Positions 8,287-16,036 of a DNA stretch of 64,000 nt are shown here, one piece after another. Position numbers and translations under genes: made by a program. The notes below the pieces were generated by a model, which worked only from the letters and a program-made list of their open reading frames with translations, did no database searches and was not told the origin of the DNA. How positions within the stretch are numbered: the first letter of the stretch is position 1; every line of letters starts with the position of its first letter. The stretch comes from Amoebidium appalachense (Eukaryota; Ichthyosporea), in the NCBI GenBank assembly GCA_963693365.1, contig CAVNZM010000009.1, positions 4,588,001 to 4,652,000 of the forward strand, read 5' to 3'.

Positions 8287-8331
8287 GCAGGCGTTGTGAA
8301 CCAAAATAGCTCCCACGGCGCGACGCAGCAT

Positions 8332-8592
8332 ATGTTTTTGCGCCTTCTGCAAATGTTACCGGAAAGCACGGGCATCACAGACCACCACGTCAAGGCCATG
8401 ATCGGCCAGGACCTCTACAAGCGCTTCCCCTCGGCGGATCCCGAGTGGATCAAGCGCGTCACCGACTACAACATGAAGTACGTCATGTGCTCGTACGCCG
8501 GCCAGTGCAAGGGCCTGGTTCCCGGGCGCAAGAAGCCCAAGCGGGGCTGCTGCCGCAAGCGGCGGTGCTGGAAGAGCTTCAAGAAGCCCTAA
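8332..8592 (+). CDS. Small Cys/Lys/Arg-rich protein, 86 aa
   Basis: The first ATG of the frame is at 8332; an upstream GTG at 8296 is less likely in a eukaryotic virus. The N-terminal two thirds is helical (MFLRLLQMLPESTG). The last 25 residues are a compact basic tail with paired cysteines (GRKKPKRGCCRKRRCWKSF). The tail could bind nucleic acid or a metal. No family is recognised. It lies 45 bases after the large virion protein and 47 before the retropepsin-like gene. Confidence 0.5.
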   Translation: MFLRLLQMLPESTGITDHHVKAMIGQDLYKRFPSADPEWIKRVTDYNMKYVMCSYAGQCKGLVPGRKKPKRGCCRKRRCWKSFKKP

Positions 8593-8639
8593 AAAGGCGC
8601 GGCCGTTGAGCGGCCAACGCTACATTGTGGGCCCCCAGT

Positions 8640-9149
8640 ATGCATCAACGAAAACGCAAAGCCAGAGGGCGCGGCTGCGCTTGCCGGGCACGACGGCTCG
8701 AGACGTGCGTGCGGCGGACGTCGACGCGGCACAGCAAGGTGCCGGTGTTCCTGATCCCCGAGTGCTCGAAGACGCACATGGTGACGGTGCGCGTGGCGGG
8801 GCAGAAGAAGACGTTCAAGCTGGTGTACGATGTGGGGTCTGAGAACAGCTACGTCGACTTGGAGGTGGCCAACGGCTGGGGCCTAATGGACGGGCGCAAG
8901 CCGCTGGTGCCGTACACGGAGTCCAACACCATCGACTCGAACGGCAACATCCACAAGAGTGTGCGCCTGACCAAGGTCACGCTCGAGATCCTGTGCCCTG
9001 ACAACCAGTGGCGGCCGTGCGAGGGCGCGCTCGAGGTGTGCCTTGACCGCAAGGTCAACAAGCACGGGCGGCTGTTTGGGGTCAGCCACCTGCGGACGCT
9101 GCGGGACCGCGTGCGGTACGTGGTCGACTACCAGGTGTGCCGGCGCTGA
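8640..9149 (+). CDS. Retropepsin-like aspartic protease domain protein (DVGS variant)
   Basis: The 169-residue product starts at ATG 8640. A basic N-terminus (about 30 residues, Arg/Cys-rich) precedes a beta domain with HMVTVRVAGQKKTF, KLVYDVGSENSYVDLEVANG and WGL. This follows the retropepsin layout of strand, turn, then D-T/S-G-S-x-x-S-x-I and a helix ending GL. The catalytic triplet reads DVG at residues 64-66, not DTG or DSG. The C-terminus RLFGVSHLRTLRDRVRYVVD resembles the LG-x-x-x-L ... V-D ending of the fold. Retropepsins act as dimers and mature virion proteins in other systems. Activity with Val at the second position is uncertain, so it may be a binding or inactive homologue. Confidence 0.5.
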   Translation: MHQRKRKARGRGCACRARRLETCVRRTSTRHSKVPVFLIPECSKTHMVTVRVAGQKKTFKLVYDVGSENSYVDLEVANGWGLMDGRKPLVPYTESNTIDSNGNIHKSVRLTKVTLEILCPDNQWRPCEGALEVCLDRKVNKHGRLFGVSHLRTLRDRVRYVVDYQVCRR

Positions 9150-9159
9150 GCGCACAGGC

Positions 9160-9165
9160 AATAAA
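9160..9165 (+). terminator. AATAAA signal
   Basis: AATAAA lies 11 bases after the TGA of the retropepsin-like gene. Confidence 0.45.
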
Positions 9166-9207
9166 CAGCGCCAACCCGTGGCGGTGGCATTAATGTAGCC
9201 CTTCTCA

Positions 9208-9987
9208 ATGGACAGTTCGCACTCGGAGCTCGCCCTTGCAATCGTGTGTTTGGCGGTGGTCTACCTGTACGTGAGTTCGCACGAAGGCAATCCGTTCTAT
9301 CAGGCCTGGGGGTTTGACAACCCGGACCCTCCGCCCAAGCCCGCCCCGCCCCTGTCCCCCGCAGACTTCCAGCCTAACCTGAACCTCGACAGGAACACCC
9401 TTTATGCACCGCACGCCGGGGCCACTGACGCCCTCGGCCTCAATCGGCCGTTCAACCCCCTCGACCGTCTCAACACCAAGGTCATGGAGGTGCCCCATGA
9501 CGAGCACTACGGCAGATTCCGCTACCTCTCGCCCTACCAACGGCAGAAGCCCTTCGACGACGCCGCCAACGCCGCCGACCGCACACCCCTCCCCCAGACC
9601 GTGGCCGTGCTGGCAGGTGCTGCCGTCGACGGCCATGTGCATCCCGAGGAACAGCAGTCGCGCAGCAACTACATGCGTGAGCTGTACCGCACACGCACGC
9701 GCGCGCCAGTGTACAACGGCAACATGCGCAACGAGGGAGCCCGGCCGGAGGCCGTGCTGAACAGCAGGGAGGATGCACAGCAGGGCGTGCGGCCGCCGCT
9801 ACCGACATACGCGACAAACCCGGCACGCGTGGACCCAGAGAAGGTGGTGCATGCACGCAGGGGGATCCGCACACACGACTTTGCCGAGATCCGCGGGCTG
9901 GCGAACACGGACGCGCCGATGATGCCCATCCCGGACATGGTGGCGGGGCCAACGCTGCCGCAGGAGTTCAACGTCAAGGTCAGATAG
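9208..9987 (+). CDS. N-terminally anchored virion-type membrane protein, 259 aa
   Basis: The protein starts MDSSHSELALAIVCLAVVYL with one hydrophobic helix at residues 8-23. A Pro-rich spacer follows (DNPDPPPKPAPPLSP), then about 210 polar residues rich in Asn, Arg and Pro with no cysteines. Short N-terminal anchors with extended hydrophilic tails are typical of NCLDV inner-membrane proteins, but no named family is recognised. It stands between the retropepsin-like and SWIB genes on the same strand. Confidence 0.6.
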   Translation: MDSSHSELALAIVCLAVVYLYVSSHEGNPFYQAWGFDNPDPPPKPAPPLSPADFQPNLNLDRNTLYAPHAGATDALGLNRPFNPLDRLNTKVMEVPHDEHYGRFRYLSPYQRQKPFDDAANAADRTPLPQTVAVLAGAAVDGHVHPEEQQSRSNYMRELYRTRTRAPVYNGNMRNEGARPEAVLNSREDAQQGVRPPLPTYATNPARVDPEKVVHARRGIRTHDFAEIRGLANTDAPMMPIPDMVAGPTLPQEFNVKVR

Positions 9988-10043
9988 AGTCACAGAACAG
10001 TGGCGGGTCCTTGCAGTCATGGATTTTATTGTCGACATGAGCA

Positions 10044-10304
10044 ATGGCCATATGCTACACGCGCAAGACCAAATCGGCGTTCAATCGTCCCGTCAAGCTC
10101 AATCCCCCCCTCAAGGGCTTCATGCACAAGTCGTCGGCCACGCGTGGACAGATCGTAAAGGCGGTGTGGGCGTACGCCAAGAAGAAAGGTCTTGCCGAAG
10201 GCCAAAAGATCAAGGTGGACCGCGCCCTTGCCCCACTGTTTCCCAAGATGGCCAACGCCAAGTTCGGCGACATCGCACGCATGATCAGCAGGTTCAGTGG
10301 TTGA
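10044..10304 (+). CDS. SWIB/MDM2-domain protein
   Basis: The 86-residue product is almost entirely one SWIB domain. It shows L-x-x-F-M at the start of helix 1 (NPPLKGFMHKSSATRGQIVK), the conserved W-x-Y (AVWAYAKKKGL), a K-VD--L--LF segment and a closing helix (ARMISRFSG). SWIB domains occur in chromatin and transcription proteins and in several giant viruses. The likely role is protein binding during viral transcription or chromatin handling. It lies 38 bases before a paralogous-family gene whose start overlaps a TATAAATG. Confidence 0.8.
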   Translation: MAICYTRKTKSAFNRPVKLNPPLKGFMHKSSATRGQIVKAVWAYAKKKGLAEGQKIKVDRALAPLFPKMANAKFGDIARMISRFSG

Positions 10305-10335
10305 AGCACGGTGCCTCCCAATATTTTCCGTGGCC

Positions 10336-10345
10336 GCTATAAATG
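10336..10345 (+). promoter_or_regulatory. TATAAATG start context
   Basis: TATAAATG runs directly into the ATG at 10343. TAAATG at starts recalls the late promoter element of poxviruses; AATAAATG at 11,189 and TAAATG at 1,939 are similar. Confidence 0.4.
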
Positions 10346-11170
10346 CCCAAGTACGACAAAGCAAACATCACAAACACCACCAACCTGGTGCTGAAAAAGG
10401 CCACCGGCCCCACATCAGAGAATGACGTCAAGGCCGCAAAGCACTTGTTGATCAGGCAGAAGAAGGACTATGCGCGCGAGATGTGCGTGTCGGCGCCGGT
10501 CGCCGACCGGGCCTCGCTCTATGTATGGCGTGGCCTGTACGCCGTCCAGCAGGTCGTCGGTTCCTGCAAGGGGCGCCTGCAGCCATTGGACGCAGTTGGG
10601 TTTATTCTTGGATGCGTCATCAATCTCGGTGTCGACATCAACAAAAACGGCGCCAAGGGATCCGCACTCGACGAGGCCACCGATGTGAGCGTGTTCAAGG
10701 TGGCCGAGGACGTCTACTCGCGCATCCGCATGGCCATGTTCGGGTCTTTCCCTGATGACTTCTCGTCCCTCGAGGCAAGCTCCAGCTGCAGGGAGCCGTG
10801 GATCATCGAGGACCTGGATAAGTACGCGTGCAAGTGGCGAATCGGCCTGGACGAGGCGTCCAAGATCCAGACCTACCTTATAGAGTTGGAGGAGCTGGTG
10901 CGAAAGAAAACCCCCGACACGCTGATGGCGCTTCCTGACTGGTATCAGCCCAACGAGTTGGACAAGGACATCCTGTCATGGTTTGGGGAGTACGGCGTGC
11001 TTCCACTGGACATCACGCTGTTCAGCGAGGACCTCTACCGGCGTGTACGCTACATACTCTTCCAGAGATGTAACGTGCGCACAAACGAGACCCTCGACTA
11101 CGATGCACAGCTGGCTCTCTTCCATGCGGAGCAAACGAAGCTGGCCAACGTTGCCCGGCGCTGTGTGTGA
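10343..11170 (+). CDS. ED-x-Y-x-R paralogous family protein, copy 1
   Basis: The 275-residue product has two matching helical motifs, VAEDVYSRIR (about residues 116-125) and SEDLYRRVRYILF (about 230-242). The same pair occurs in the proteins at 16,037 and 16,873. An N-terminal block, AAKHLLIRQKKDYAREMCV, aligns with the block at the same place in the other two. The family is not recognised. Few cysteines, no signal peptide and an alpha-helical pattern fit an internal virion or DNA-associated protein, which is inference. The gene is followed 23 bases later by a basic CGPxT protein, as is copy 2. Confidence 0.7.
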   Translation: MPKYDKANITNTTNLVLKKATGPTSENDVKAAKHLLIRQKKDYAREMCVSAPVADRASLYVWRGLYAVQQVVGSCKGRLQPLDAVGFILGCVINLGVDINKNGAKGSALDEATDVSVFKVAEDVYSRIRMAMFGSFPDDFSSLEASSSCREPWIIEDLDKYACKWRIGLDEASKIQTYLIELEELVRKKTPDTLMALPDWYQPNELDKDILSWFGEYGVLPLDITLFSEDLYRRVRYILFQRCNVRTNETLDYDAQLALFHAEQTKLANVARRCV

Positions 11171-11193
11171 TATCTTTTCTTGTCCACAAATAA

Positions 11194-11886
11194 ATGCGCA
11201 GGAACACTAAACTGACGGAAGCATCACGCGTGCTGCCTGTTCCCGTGTCCACCAGTAACCTGGAGTTGGAGGTGAAGGCGCTCGAGTCGCTCATCGGTCG
11301 TGCTGGGCGTCTGGGGATGCCAGGTGACAGCGCCAAGCGCAAGGCACCAGCCAAGCATGCGACCGTCGGCCACCCCCCAAAGAAACCCAAGCTTGCGACC
11401 GCCATGCGTCCTCTGAAACCAATGGGGACCATGCGGGTGAGCGTTGCCCCCAAGGCCGCCTCCAGGAGGCCGGTTTCTAAACCCGTTCAAGCCCCAACCA
11501 AGGCAATGGCAACCAGGAAGCCCACTGCCGCCCCCAAGTCCAGACCTGCCGCAACCATGCGTGTTCGCTCGAGCTCGCGGAAAGGGGGAAGCTGCGGGCC
11601 TGGCACCGTAAGCGTAGGCGGTGAATGCGTGTTGGCCACCCCAAAGAACGTCTTGGGCTACTGTGGCGTTAAGCCGGGTCGGGCACCTCCCCCCCCCGAC
11701 TACAGCCGCGAGTCTGTTGCCCACGGCACTGAAATCATCGAGTTGCTGGGAACAAGCGTCGCTTCTCAAGGGTCTGGGCAGGCCACAAACCTGGGTTTGA
11801 GCGCCGCAACGGGCTCGTTCGCTGAAAGCATCCCAGGGAGTACCTTCCCCATACTGTTCATCATCCAGGCCGACAGCGTGAACTAG
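11194..11886 (+). CDS. Basic low-complexity protein with CGPxT motif, copy 1
   Basis: The 230-residue product has a long Lys/Arg/Ala/Pro region (about residues 45-130) of the kind seen in virion core or DNA-packing proteins. Then comes GGSCGPGTVSVGGECVL, and a less charged tail ending in a hydrophobic strand (STFPILFIIQADSVN). The two-Cys motif C-G-P-x-T-x-x-V-x-G-x-C is also present at 15,622-16,008. The ATG at 11194 is fused to an AATAAA, giving AATAAATG. DNA binding is inferred from charge only. Confidence 0.65.
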   Translation: MRRNTKLTEASRVLPVPVSTSNLELEVKALESLIGRAGRLGMPGDSAKRKAPAKHATVGHPPKKPKLATAMRPLKPMGTMRVSVAPKAASRRPVSKPVQAPTKAMATRKPTAAPKSRPAATMRVRSSSRKGGSCGPGTVSVGGECVLATPKNVLGYCGVKPGRAPPPPDYSRESVAHGTEIIELLGTSVASQGSGQATNLGLSAATGSFAESIPGSTFPILFIIQADSVN

Positions 11887-11898
11887 GGCTCCCGCAGG

Positions 11899-11906
11899 TA
11901 TATAAG
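11899..11906 (+). promoter_or_regulatory. TATATAAG box of VLTF3-like gene
   Basis: TATATAAG lies 34 bases before the ATG at 11940, a spacing that fits an RNA polymerase II-like TATA element. Confidence 0.6.
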
Positions 11907-11939
11907 GCGCGTCCGCGGCACACTTTCTTGCCAACTAGC

Positions 11940-12926
11940 ATGTCAGCGGACGAGCGCAAGCGCCCGATGCGCGCGCCCTACCGGTCCAAGAAGGGCTGCG
12001 AGGCAGACAAGCAGTATGTGCAGCACGTGGCCCAGAACGACATGGAGTCGCGTGTGGACGTGCGCATGGCCGAGTTTGCCAAGCGCCGCAGGATCGGCGA
12101 CGCCGCTGTTGTCCAGGAGGAGGTTGAGTTCCTTCTCGACACCCTGCCCTACATGCTTAAGCACTACGAGTGCAGCGACAGGGATTCGAGGAGGGAGGTG
12201 TATCGCGACTACCTGACCCATGTGGAGGACGTGCAGGACCGTGCTCCCCGCCGCGAGCCCGATCCCTGCCCCGCGTGCGGCGTCGGCCTGCTGGACAAGA
12301 TGAGGGAGATGTACGTGTGCGACGAGTGCGGTGAGGCCGTGCCCGGGTTCTGTGAGTTCAACAAGTCGGTGTTCAAGATGCCCCCACCCCGCAGCCAGCG
12401 CCAACAGGTATACAAGCCGCTCAACCATTTCAACGAGACGCTCGTGCACTTCCAGGGCAAGGAGACCACAGACATACCGGTTGACGTCATCGAGTTTGTC
12501 AGGGACGCGGCCACGCTGCACTACCCCATGGAACGCATCACGCACGCACATGTCAAGAAGCTCCTGAGAAGCCGCAAGCTCAACCGCTACTACCGCAACA
12601 TCCCCAGCATCATGCAGAGCGCATTTGGCATTCAGTGCCCGCAGTTCAACCCCGAGCAGCTGGACCGCCTGCGCGACATGTTCATGCAGACGCAGGGCGT
12701 GTTCAAGGACGCGTGCGATGACAGGATCAACTTCCTCTCGGTCAACTACCTGCTGTTCAAGTTCTGCGAGCTGCTCCAGTGGGGCGCCTATCTACCCCAC
12801 ATACCCCTGCTAAAGTCTGCAGACAAACTCTGTGACCACGACCGCACATGGCAGGCCATCTGTGCAAAGCTGGGCTGGTCGTTTATTAAAACACGGACAA
12901 CCCCGCGTTGTCTCATGACCGTGTAG
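11940..12926 (+). CDS. Poxvirus late transcription factor VLTF3-like protein
   Basis: The 328-residue product carries the family signature in order. A four-cysteine zinc site comes first (C110-P-A-C113 and C127-D-E-C130). PLNHFNETLVHFQGKE follows at about 160-175, then KKLLRSRKLNRYYRNIPSI, and finally the C-terminal block INFLSVNYLLFKFCELLQW with PHIPLLKSADKL. VLTF3 is a core NCLDV protein that activates late genes. The start at 11940 follows a TATATAAG box at the expected distance. This is one of the clearest assignments and, with the capsid gene, fixes the viral nature of the cluster. Confidence 0.93.
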   Translation: MSADERKRPMRAPYRSKKGCEADKQYVQHVAQNDMESRVDVRMAEFAKRRRIGDAAVVQEEVEFLLDTLPYMLKHYECSDRDSRREVYRDYLTHVEDVQDRAPRREPDPCPACGVGLLDKMREMYVCDECGEAVPGFCEFNKSVFKMPPPRSQRQQVYKPLNHFNETLVHFQGKETTDIPVDVIEFVRDAATLHYPMERITHAHVKKLLRSRKLNRYYRNIPSIMQSAFGIQCPQFNPEQLDRLRDMFMQTQGVFKDACDDRINFLSVNYLLFKFCELLQWGAYLPHIPLLKSADKLCDHDRTWQAICAKLGWSFIKTRTTPRCLMTV

Positions 12927-12946
12927 ATGCTTGTGTCTTGTCGTGT

Positions 12947-13159
12947 CTACCACTTGCTGCGCCACGCCTCGCACAGTCGTCGGCGAATGTGACGCCGCAT
13001 GTTGCCGAGCTTTGCAGCCGCGATGGTTCTCGCAAACCCCCGGGGCATACATCCGGGACTAGTCTCTTGGATCTGGTTGGTCAGAAGCGCAAGCGCCTTG
13101 TTTTCTCCCGGTACTGACGCGCCGCGCCGCCGGTGGTGTCGTCTGCGTGTTGTTGCCAT
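12947..13159 (-). CDS. Small protamine-like basic protein, 70 aa
   Basis: Starting at ATG 13159, the protein opens MATTRRRHHRRRGASV, continues with a helical middle (ALALLTNQIQETSPG) and ends with a second basic stretch (NMRRHIRRRLCEAWRSKW). About a quarter of the residues are Arg, Lys or His. It ends 20 bases from the convergent VLTF3-like gene. Small Arg-rich proteins often condense viral DNA; that is inference. The longer frame to 13219 has an upstream ATG, but it would overlap the gene starting at 13213. Confidence 0.5.
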   Translation of the reverse strand: MATTRRRHHRRRGASVPGENKALALLTNQIQETSPGCMPRGFARTIAAAKLGNMRRHIRRRLCEAWRSKW

Positions 13160-13212
13160 CTGTATGACGGGCTGATCATTTTTTCTCAACATCCCCTGCG
13201 CCCTTTTTTTGT

Positions 13213-13770
13213 ATGGCATTGCTAATGGAAGCTGCCTCGTTTAATGCATGCCTCGATGAGCTTTGCGCCAAGCTCCAGACCGCGTTCCCCGACCTTCCGG
13301 AGATCGCCCAGGCAAGGTCCATCGCGGCCTCCACAGCTGAAGTCAGCCCGGACATGCCCCCTCAGGTCTTTGCGGCTCAGATAGCGCCGTTCATGCCGCA
13401 GGTCGCCGCCAAGGACTGGTCGTTTCTTGAGGGCGACCACTCTCCACTCCAACAGATGGGGCTGCACGCGGCATGGACTCGCATGCACCCCATTACCAAG
13501 GCTGCCGTAGTCGAGTATGTCGAGCGCCTGGTCGTGTACAGTGGTGCGACAGCTGCACCAGTCCCGTCCACGCAGGTCCTGGACCATGCCGGCCAGCTCC
13601 CGCCACTCGACCCGGCCACCATGTCGAACATCTTCAACATCGCGAAGGCCGCCACCTCAAACATGACCGACGATGACGCCCGCGCCCTGCTTGAGAACCG
13701 GGACCCGGCCAAACTCGGTCAGCTGTGTTTCAGCATCCTCGACAGCCTCACCGCAAACGTGCCGACGTGA
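13213..13770 (+). CDS. Hypothetical helical protein, 185 aa
   Basis: The product is acidic to neutral, Ala-rich and predicted to be mostly helical, with segments such as FNACLDELCAKLQTAFPDLP and a repeated theme of short helices. No membrane segment or zinc motif is visible and no family is recognised. The ATG at 13213 follows a T-rich stretch; a second ATG four codons on is possible. The 3' end overlaps the convergent gene at 13,748 by about 23 bases. Confidence 0.6.
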   Translation: MALLMEAASFNACLDELCAKLQTAFPDLPEIAQARSIAASTAEVSPDMPPQVFAAQIAPFMPQVAAKDWSFLEGDHSPLQQMGLHAAWTRMHPITKAAVVEYVERLVVYSGATAAPVPSTQVLDHAGQLPPLDPATMSNIFNIAKAATSNMTDDDARALLENRDPAKLGQLCFSILDSLTANVPT

Positions 13771-13998
13771 AGCAGCTTGACGTGTTGTGGGCCAGTGTGT
13801 AGAAATGCTTGAGGGTGAGTCGGTCAAACAGGCCGGTGGTGGCCGATCGGTACTTGATTTCCTGGAAGATGTGCACCAACAGCTCAAACTCTTGATCAAG
13901 GGGGGCGGCAGGGGCTCCCTCTCGTCCTCCGACTCCGTTTCACTTGGCACAGGGGTGCCGAGGTAGGCCAGAAGTTCGAATTCGTCGTAGGCCACCAT
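13748..13998 (-). pseudogene. Small acidic gene with a frameshift in a G6/C6 run
   Basis: The gene starts at ATG 13998, 35 bases after a TATAAATA box on the same strand. The first frame gives MVAYDEFELLAYLGTPVPSE and an acidic stretch. At the G6 run near 13,903-13,908 the plausible coding moves to the next frame, which reads EFELLVHIFQEIKYRSATTG and reaches a TGA at 13,748. Past the run the first frame looks non-coding. Either one base was lost or gained in the homopolymer, by mutation or assembly error, or the gene is decayed. EFELL occurs on both sides. The family is unknown. Confidence 0.5.
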
Positions 13999-14032
13999 TG
14001 TCGAGACTGGCCGGGTGTGGTGGCGTCGAGGG

Positions 14033-14040
14033 TATTTATA
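14033..14040 (-). promoter_or_regulatory. TATAAATA box
   Basis: TATAAATA on the minus strand lies 35 bases upstream of ATG 13998 and supports that start. Confidence 0.5.
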
Positions 14041-14068
14041 CCCGCGACCCCCCCCCCGGCTCCCGCAA

Positions 14069-14371
14069 ATGGAGGCAAGGCATGTCGACCACATCATCCC
14101 CTGCGGCATGTTTGTGCTCCCCATGCGCAAGTGGACGCTCCTAAGGGCCTCCTGTGCACGGCTGGGCATCGAGGCCGCCGTGGGGCCGGGGTACGTGCAC
14201 AGCTGGGTGCCGGGACTGCTGGGCATCCTTGAGCGCGCACGGGGAGGGGGTAGGCCGCGGCTGCTGCTGCTGCACGCCACGCCCGAGTACGCGTCCTGGG
14301 TGGCGGGTTTGTGCGCCCCGCTGGGAGTGGTGGTCGCAACAGATGGGCCGCGTGTGTATGTCACCGGTTGA
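14069..14371 (+). CDS. Hypothetical protein, 100 aa
   Basis: The product begins MEARHVDHIIPCGMFVLPMR and has a hydrophobic C-terminal half (RPRLLLLHATPEYASW, LCAPLGVVVATDGPRVYVTG). The alternation of strands and helices suggests a small alpha/beta domain. No family is recognised. It lies 18 bases before the HNH-type gene in the same direction, and its start region faces the divergent TATA box at 14,033. Confidence 0.45.
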   Translation: MEARHVDHIIPCGMFVLPMRKWTLLRASCARLGIEAAVGPGYVHSWVPGLLGILERARGGGRPRLLLLHATPEYASWVAGLCAPLGVVVATDGPRVYVTG

Positions 14372-14389
14372 TTTATTGTTGGGTTTAAC

Positions 14390-15094
14390 ATGGAGCAGTT
14401 TGTGGCCAGTCTTAGGGCCAACGCCGCCAACAAGAAGCTGCCCATCGAGTTGTCGCCCACCACCCTGGCGGAATTGTTCAAGCGGCCGTGCCAGGTGTGC
14501 AACCGCGCCGAGGCCGAGCGGACCCACCGTAACGTGGCACTGTGCCTCTACAAGCGCGGCTACGTCCACGGGAACGTGCGTCCCGTGTGCACCGTCTGCC
14601 ACCGGATCCGCCACGGCCTGCGCACCACGCAGCTCGCCGCCCTCGCCGCACACACGCTGTTGCACTGCCCGCTGGTCAAACGCGCGCTGGGGCGCTCGGC
14701 TGCTGGCGTCAAGCGGCTCGCAAAGGCCCTTGCCACTCGCAGGGCGTACAGGCAGCCCCCGTCATCGCGCGCATACAGCACAAACTACAACACGTACAGG
14801 TGCAGCGCCCGAAAGCGCTGCGACACAGAAAATGGCCGGCGCTGCCCTTCGTCCGTGTTCACGCTCACGCGAAAGCAGTTTGACGCCATTCGCAGGGAGC
14901 CCTGCTTCTACTGCGGCCTGGACCAGTCCAACGGCGTCGACCGGCTGTATCCGGCCGTGGGGTACACCGAGAGCAACAGCGTGCCCTGCTGCAAGACCTG
15001 CAACTACACAAAGAACGATTTGCATCCCGGCGCATACATCCAGCACCTGGCCACTATCGTTCGGCACTGGGCTGCGAACCAGGGCGTGGCTTGA
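14390..15094 (+). CDS. HNH-type zinc-site protein (endonuclease family)
   Basis: The 234-residue product has two cysteine-paired units. The first has C34-x-x-C37 and C67-x-x-C70. The second has CFYC at 172-175, GVDRLYP (DR at 184-185), GYTESNSVPCCKTCNYTKND and a closing helix. The second unit follows the treble-clef HNH layout known from phages, mobile introns and giant viruses, with Asp-Arg where many members have His. Such proteins cut DNA and often act as homing or mobile nucleases. The middle is very basic. The 3' end overlaps the convergent thiol oxidase gene by 41 bases. Confidence 0.7.
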   Translation: MEQFVASLRANAANKKLPIELSPTTLAELFKRPCQVCNRAEAERTHRNVALCLYKRGYVHGNVRPVCTVCHRIRHGLRTTQLAALAAHTLLHCPLVKRALGRSAAGVKRLAKALATRRAYRQPPSSRAYSTNYNTYRCSARKRCDTENGRRCPSSVFTLTRKQFDAIRREPCFYCGLDQSNGVDRLYPAVGYTESNSVPCCKTCNYTKNDLHPGAYIQHLATIVRHWAANQGVA

Positions 15095-15449
15095 CCATCC
15101 AGGCCTCGTAGGGTTTCAGGGCCTCGCTGGGCCGCACCGCCGGCTTCTTCTTGCGCTGGTTCACGGCGTTGTGAACCCTCACGCCCCATTTGGACAGCGC
15201 ATTCCTGTTCCGCAGGATACGCCGGCCAAGCTTGCATCTGGAGTGCCGTATGAGTTTGGCAAAGTGTCCACGGCACGCCCGGCATGGAAGAACGTTCACC
15301 AACGAGTTGAAGAAGCCTTCGTACTGCTCCTTGACGCGCGGTGTGGGGTTGTCCGGGTAGCCCAGGGTCACAGCATGGATGACTTTCCAGAAGTGCGGGC
15401 CCCAGCATCGCGATTTGAGGTTGGGTCGAGACATTACTTGTATGGACAT
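15054..15449 (-). CDS. Erv1/ALR-type FAD thiol oxidoreductase
   Basis: The 131-residue product shows WGPHFWKVIH (FAD-binding start of the fold), the redox pair C56-R-A-C59 in LPCRACRGHF, W-G-V and HNAVNQRKKKP at 93-97 onwards. This is the Erv1/ALR signature shared with poxvirus E10R and African swine fever virus pB119L. These enzymes make disulfide bonds in virion proteins in the cytoplasm. A second ATG at 15,434 is an alternative start. A Cys-rich membrane protein encoded at 4,191 is a plausible substrate, which is inference. Confidence 0.9.
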   Translation of the reverse strand: MSIQVMSRPNLKSRCWGPHFWKVIHAVTLGYPDNPTPRVKEQYEGFFNSLVNVLPCRACRGHFAKLIRHSRCKLGRRILRNRNALSKWGVRVHNAVNQRKKKPAVRPSEALKPYEAWMVKPRPGSQPSAER

Positions 15450-15522
15450 AACGTTTGCATGCGGGCTACTGCTACAATGATATTTCTTGTAACCGCATGA
15501 CCGCCACTAGCCTAGCTCCTTT

Positions 15523-15539
15523 CATGACCCGTGGTCATG
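15523..15539. terminator. Inverted repeat, 7-bp stem
   Basis: CATGACCCGTGGTCATG has a perfect 7-bp stem with a 3-base loop. In minus-strand sense it falls after the stop at 15,622 and before the start at 15,449, so it could mark a transcript end. Confidence 0.35.
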
Positions 15540-15620
15540 TTGGCAAGTTTAGGAAAAGGTGGTAGGTTCACCTGTATCTGGCTGGCAAGTCGGACGTGAA
15601 ATACAGGACGGCGCGTATGC

Positions 15621-15626
15621 TTTATT
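15621..15626 (-). terminator. AATAAA overlapping a TAA stop
   Basis: On the minus strand the hexamer AATAAA contains the TAA stop of the gene at 15,622. Confidence 0.4.
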
Positions 15627-16008
15627 GCAGGAACATGGTGGTCCGGGTACGCTGAGCCGTGCCGTCAAGGATGGTTGCCAGCTTGTCCACTCCCCAGGCG
15701 GTCGCATTACTGGTTGCTGCAAGATGGGTGGCGAGCGCCTGGTAATTAGTTGTGGTGGTGAATAGCTTGTCCATCAGGTTGCTGCTTGCTGTGCTGACCT
15801 CACCCGAATAGTTCTTGGGCAAATGCGATCGTGCCCCGCCATCCTTGCCGTCAAGCTGGTCGAGCCGCGCCGGCATGCACACGCCCTTGACACGGGAGGT
15901 CGCCGGCCCGCAGCGCCGTGTCTTTGTGGGGGGCTTACGCTTGGATGCCTTTGGGGTGGGCGGTTCAGCGGACCCCTTCGAGTAGTTTCGCACGTTCATT
16001 TTTGCCAT
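15622..16008 (-). CDS. Basic protein with CGPxT motif, copy 2
   Basis: The 128-residue product has a Lys/Arg/Pro N-terminus (residues 10-32) followed by RRCGPATSRVKGVCMP, the same C-G-P-x-T-x-x-V-x-G-x-C pattern as the protein at 11,194. The C-terminal half is polar with many Thr and Ala and one helix. It follows the ED-x-Y-x-R gene at 16,037 by 28 bases in the same direction, as copy 1 follows its own partner. A virion core role is inferred. Confidence 0.65.
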   Translation of the reverse strand: MAKMNVRNYSKGSAEPPTPKASKRKPPTKTRRCGPATSRVKGVCMPARLDQLDGKDGGARSHLPKNYSGEVSTASSNLMDKLFTTTTNYQALATHLAATSNATAWGVDKLATILDGTAQRTRTTMFLQ

Positions 16009-16036
16009 TGGGTATGGCCCCGAATAAATGGAGCGA

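Noticed and set aside
14154-15500. 448-residue plus-strand ORF over the HNH-type gene
   Set aside because: It lies in another frame of the HNH-type and thiol oxidase genes, which have strong motifs.
15523-15539. Bacterial-type intrinsic terminator
   Set aside because: The stem is not followed by a T run on either strand, and the setting is not bacterial.
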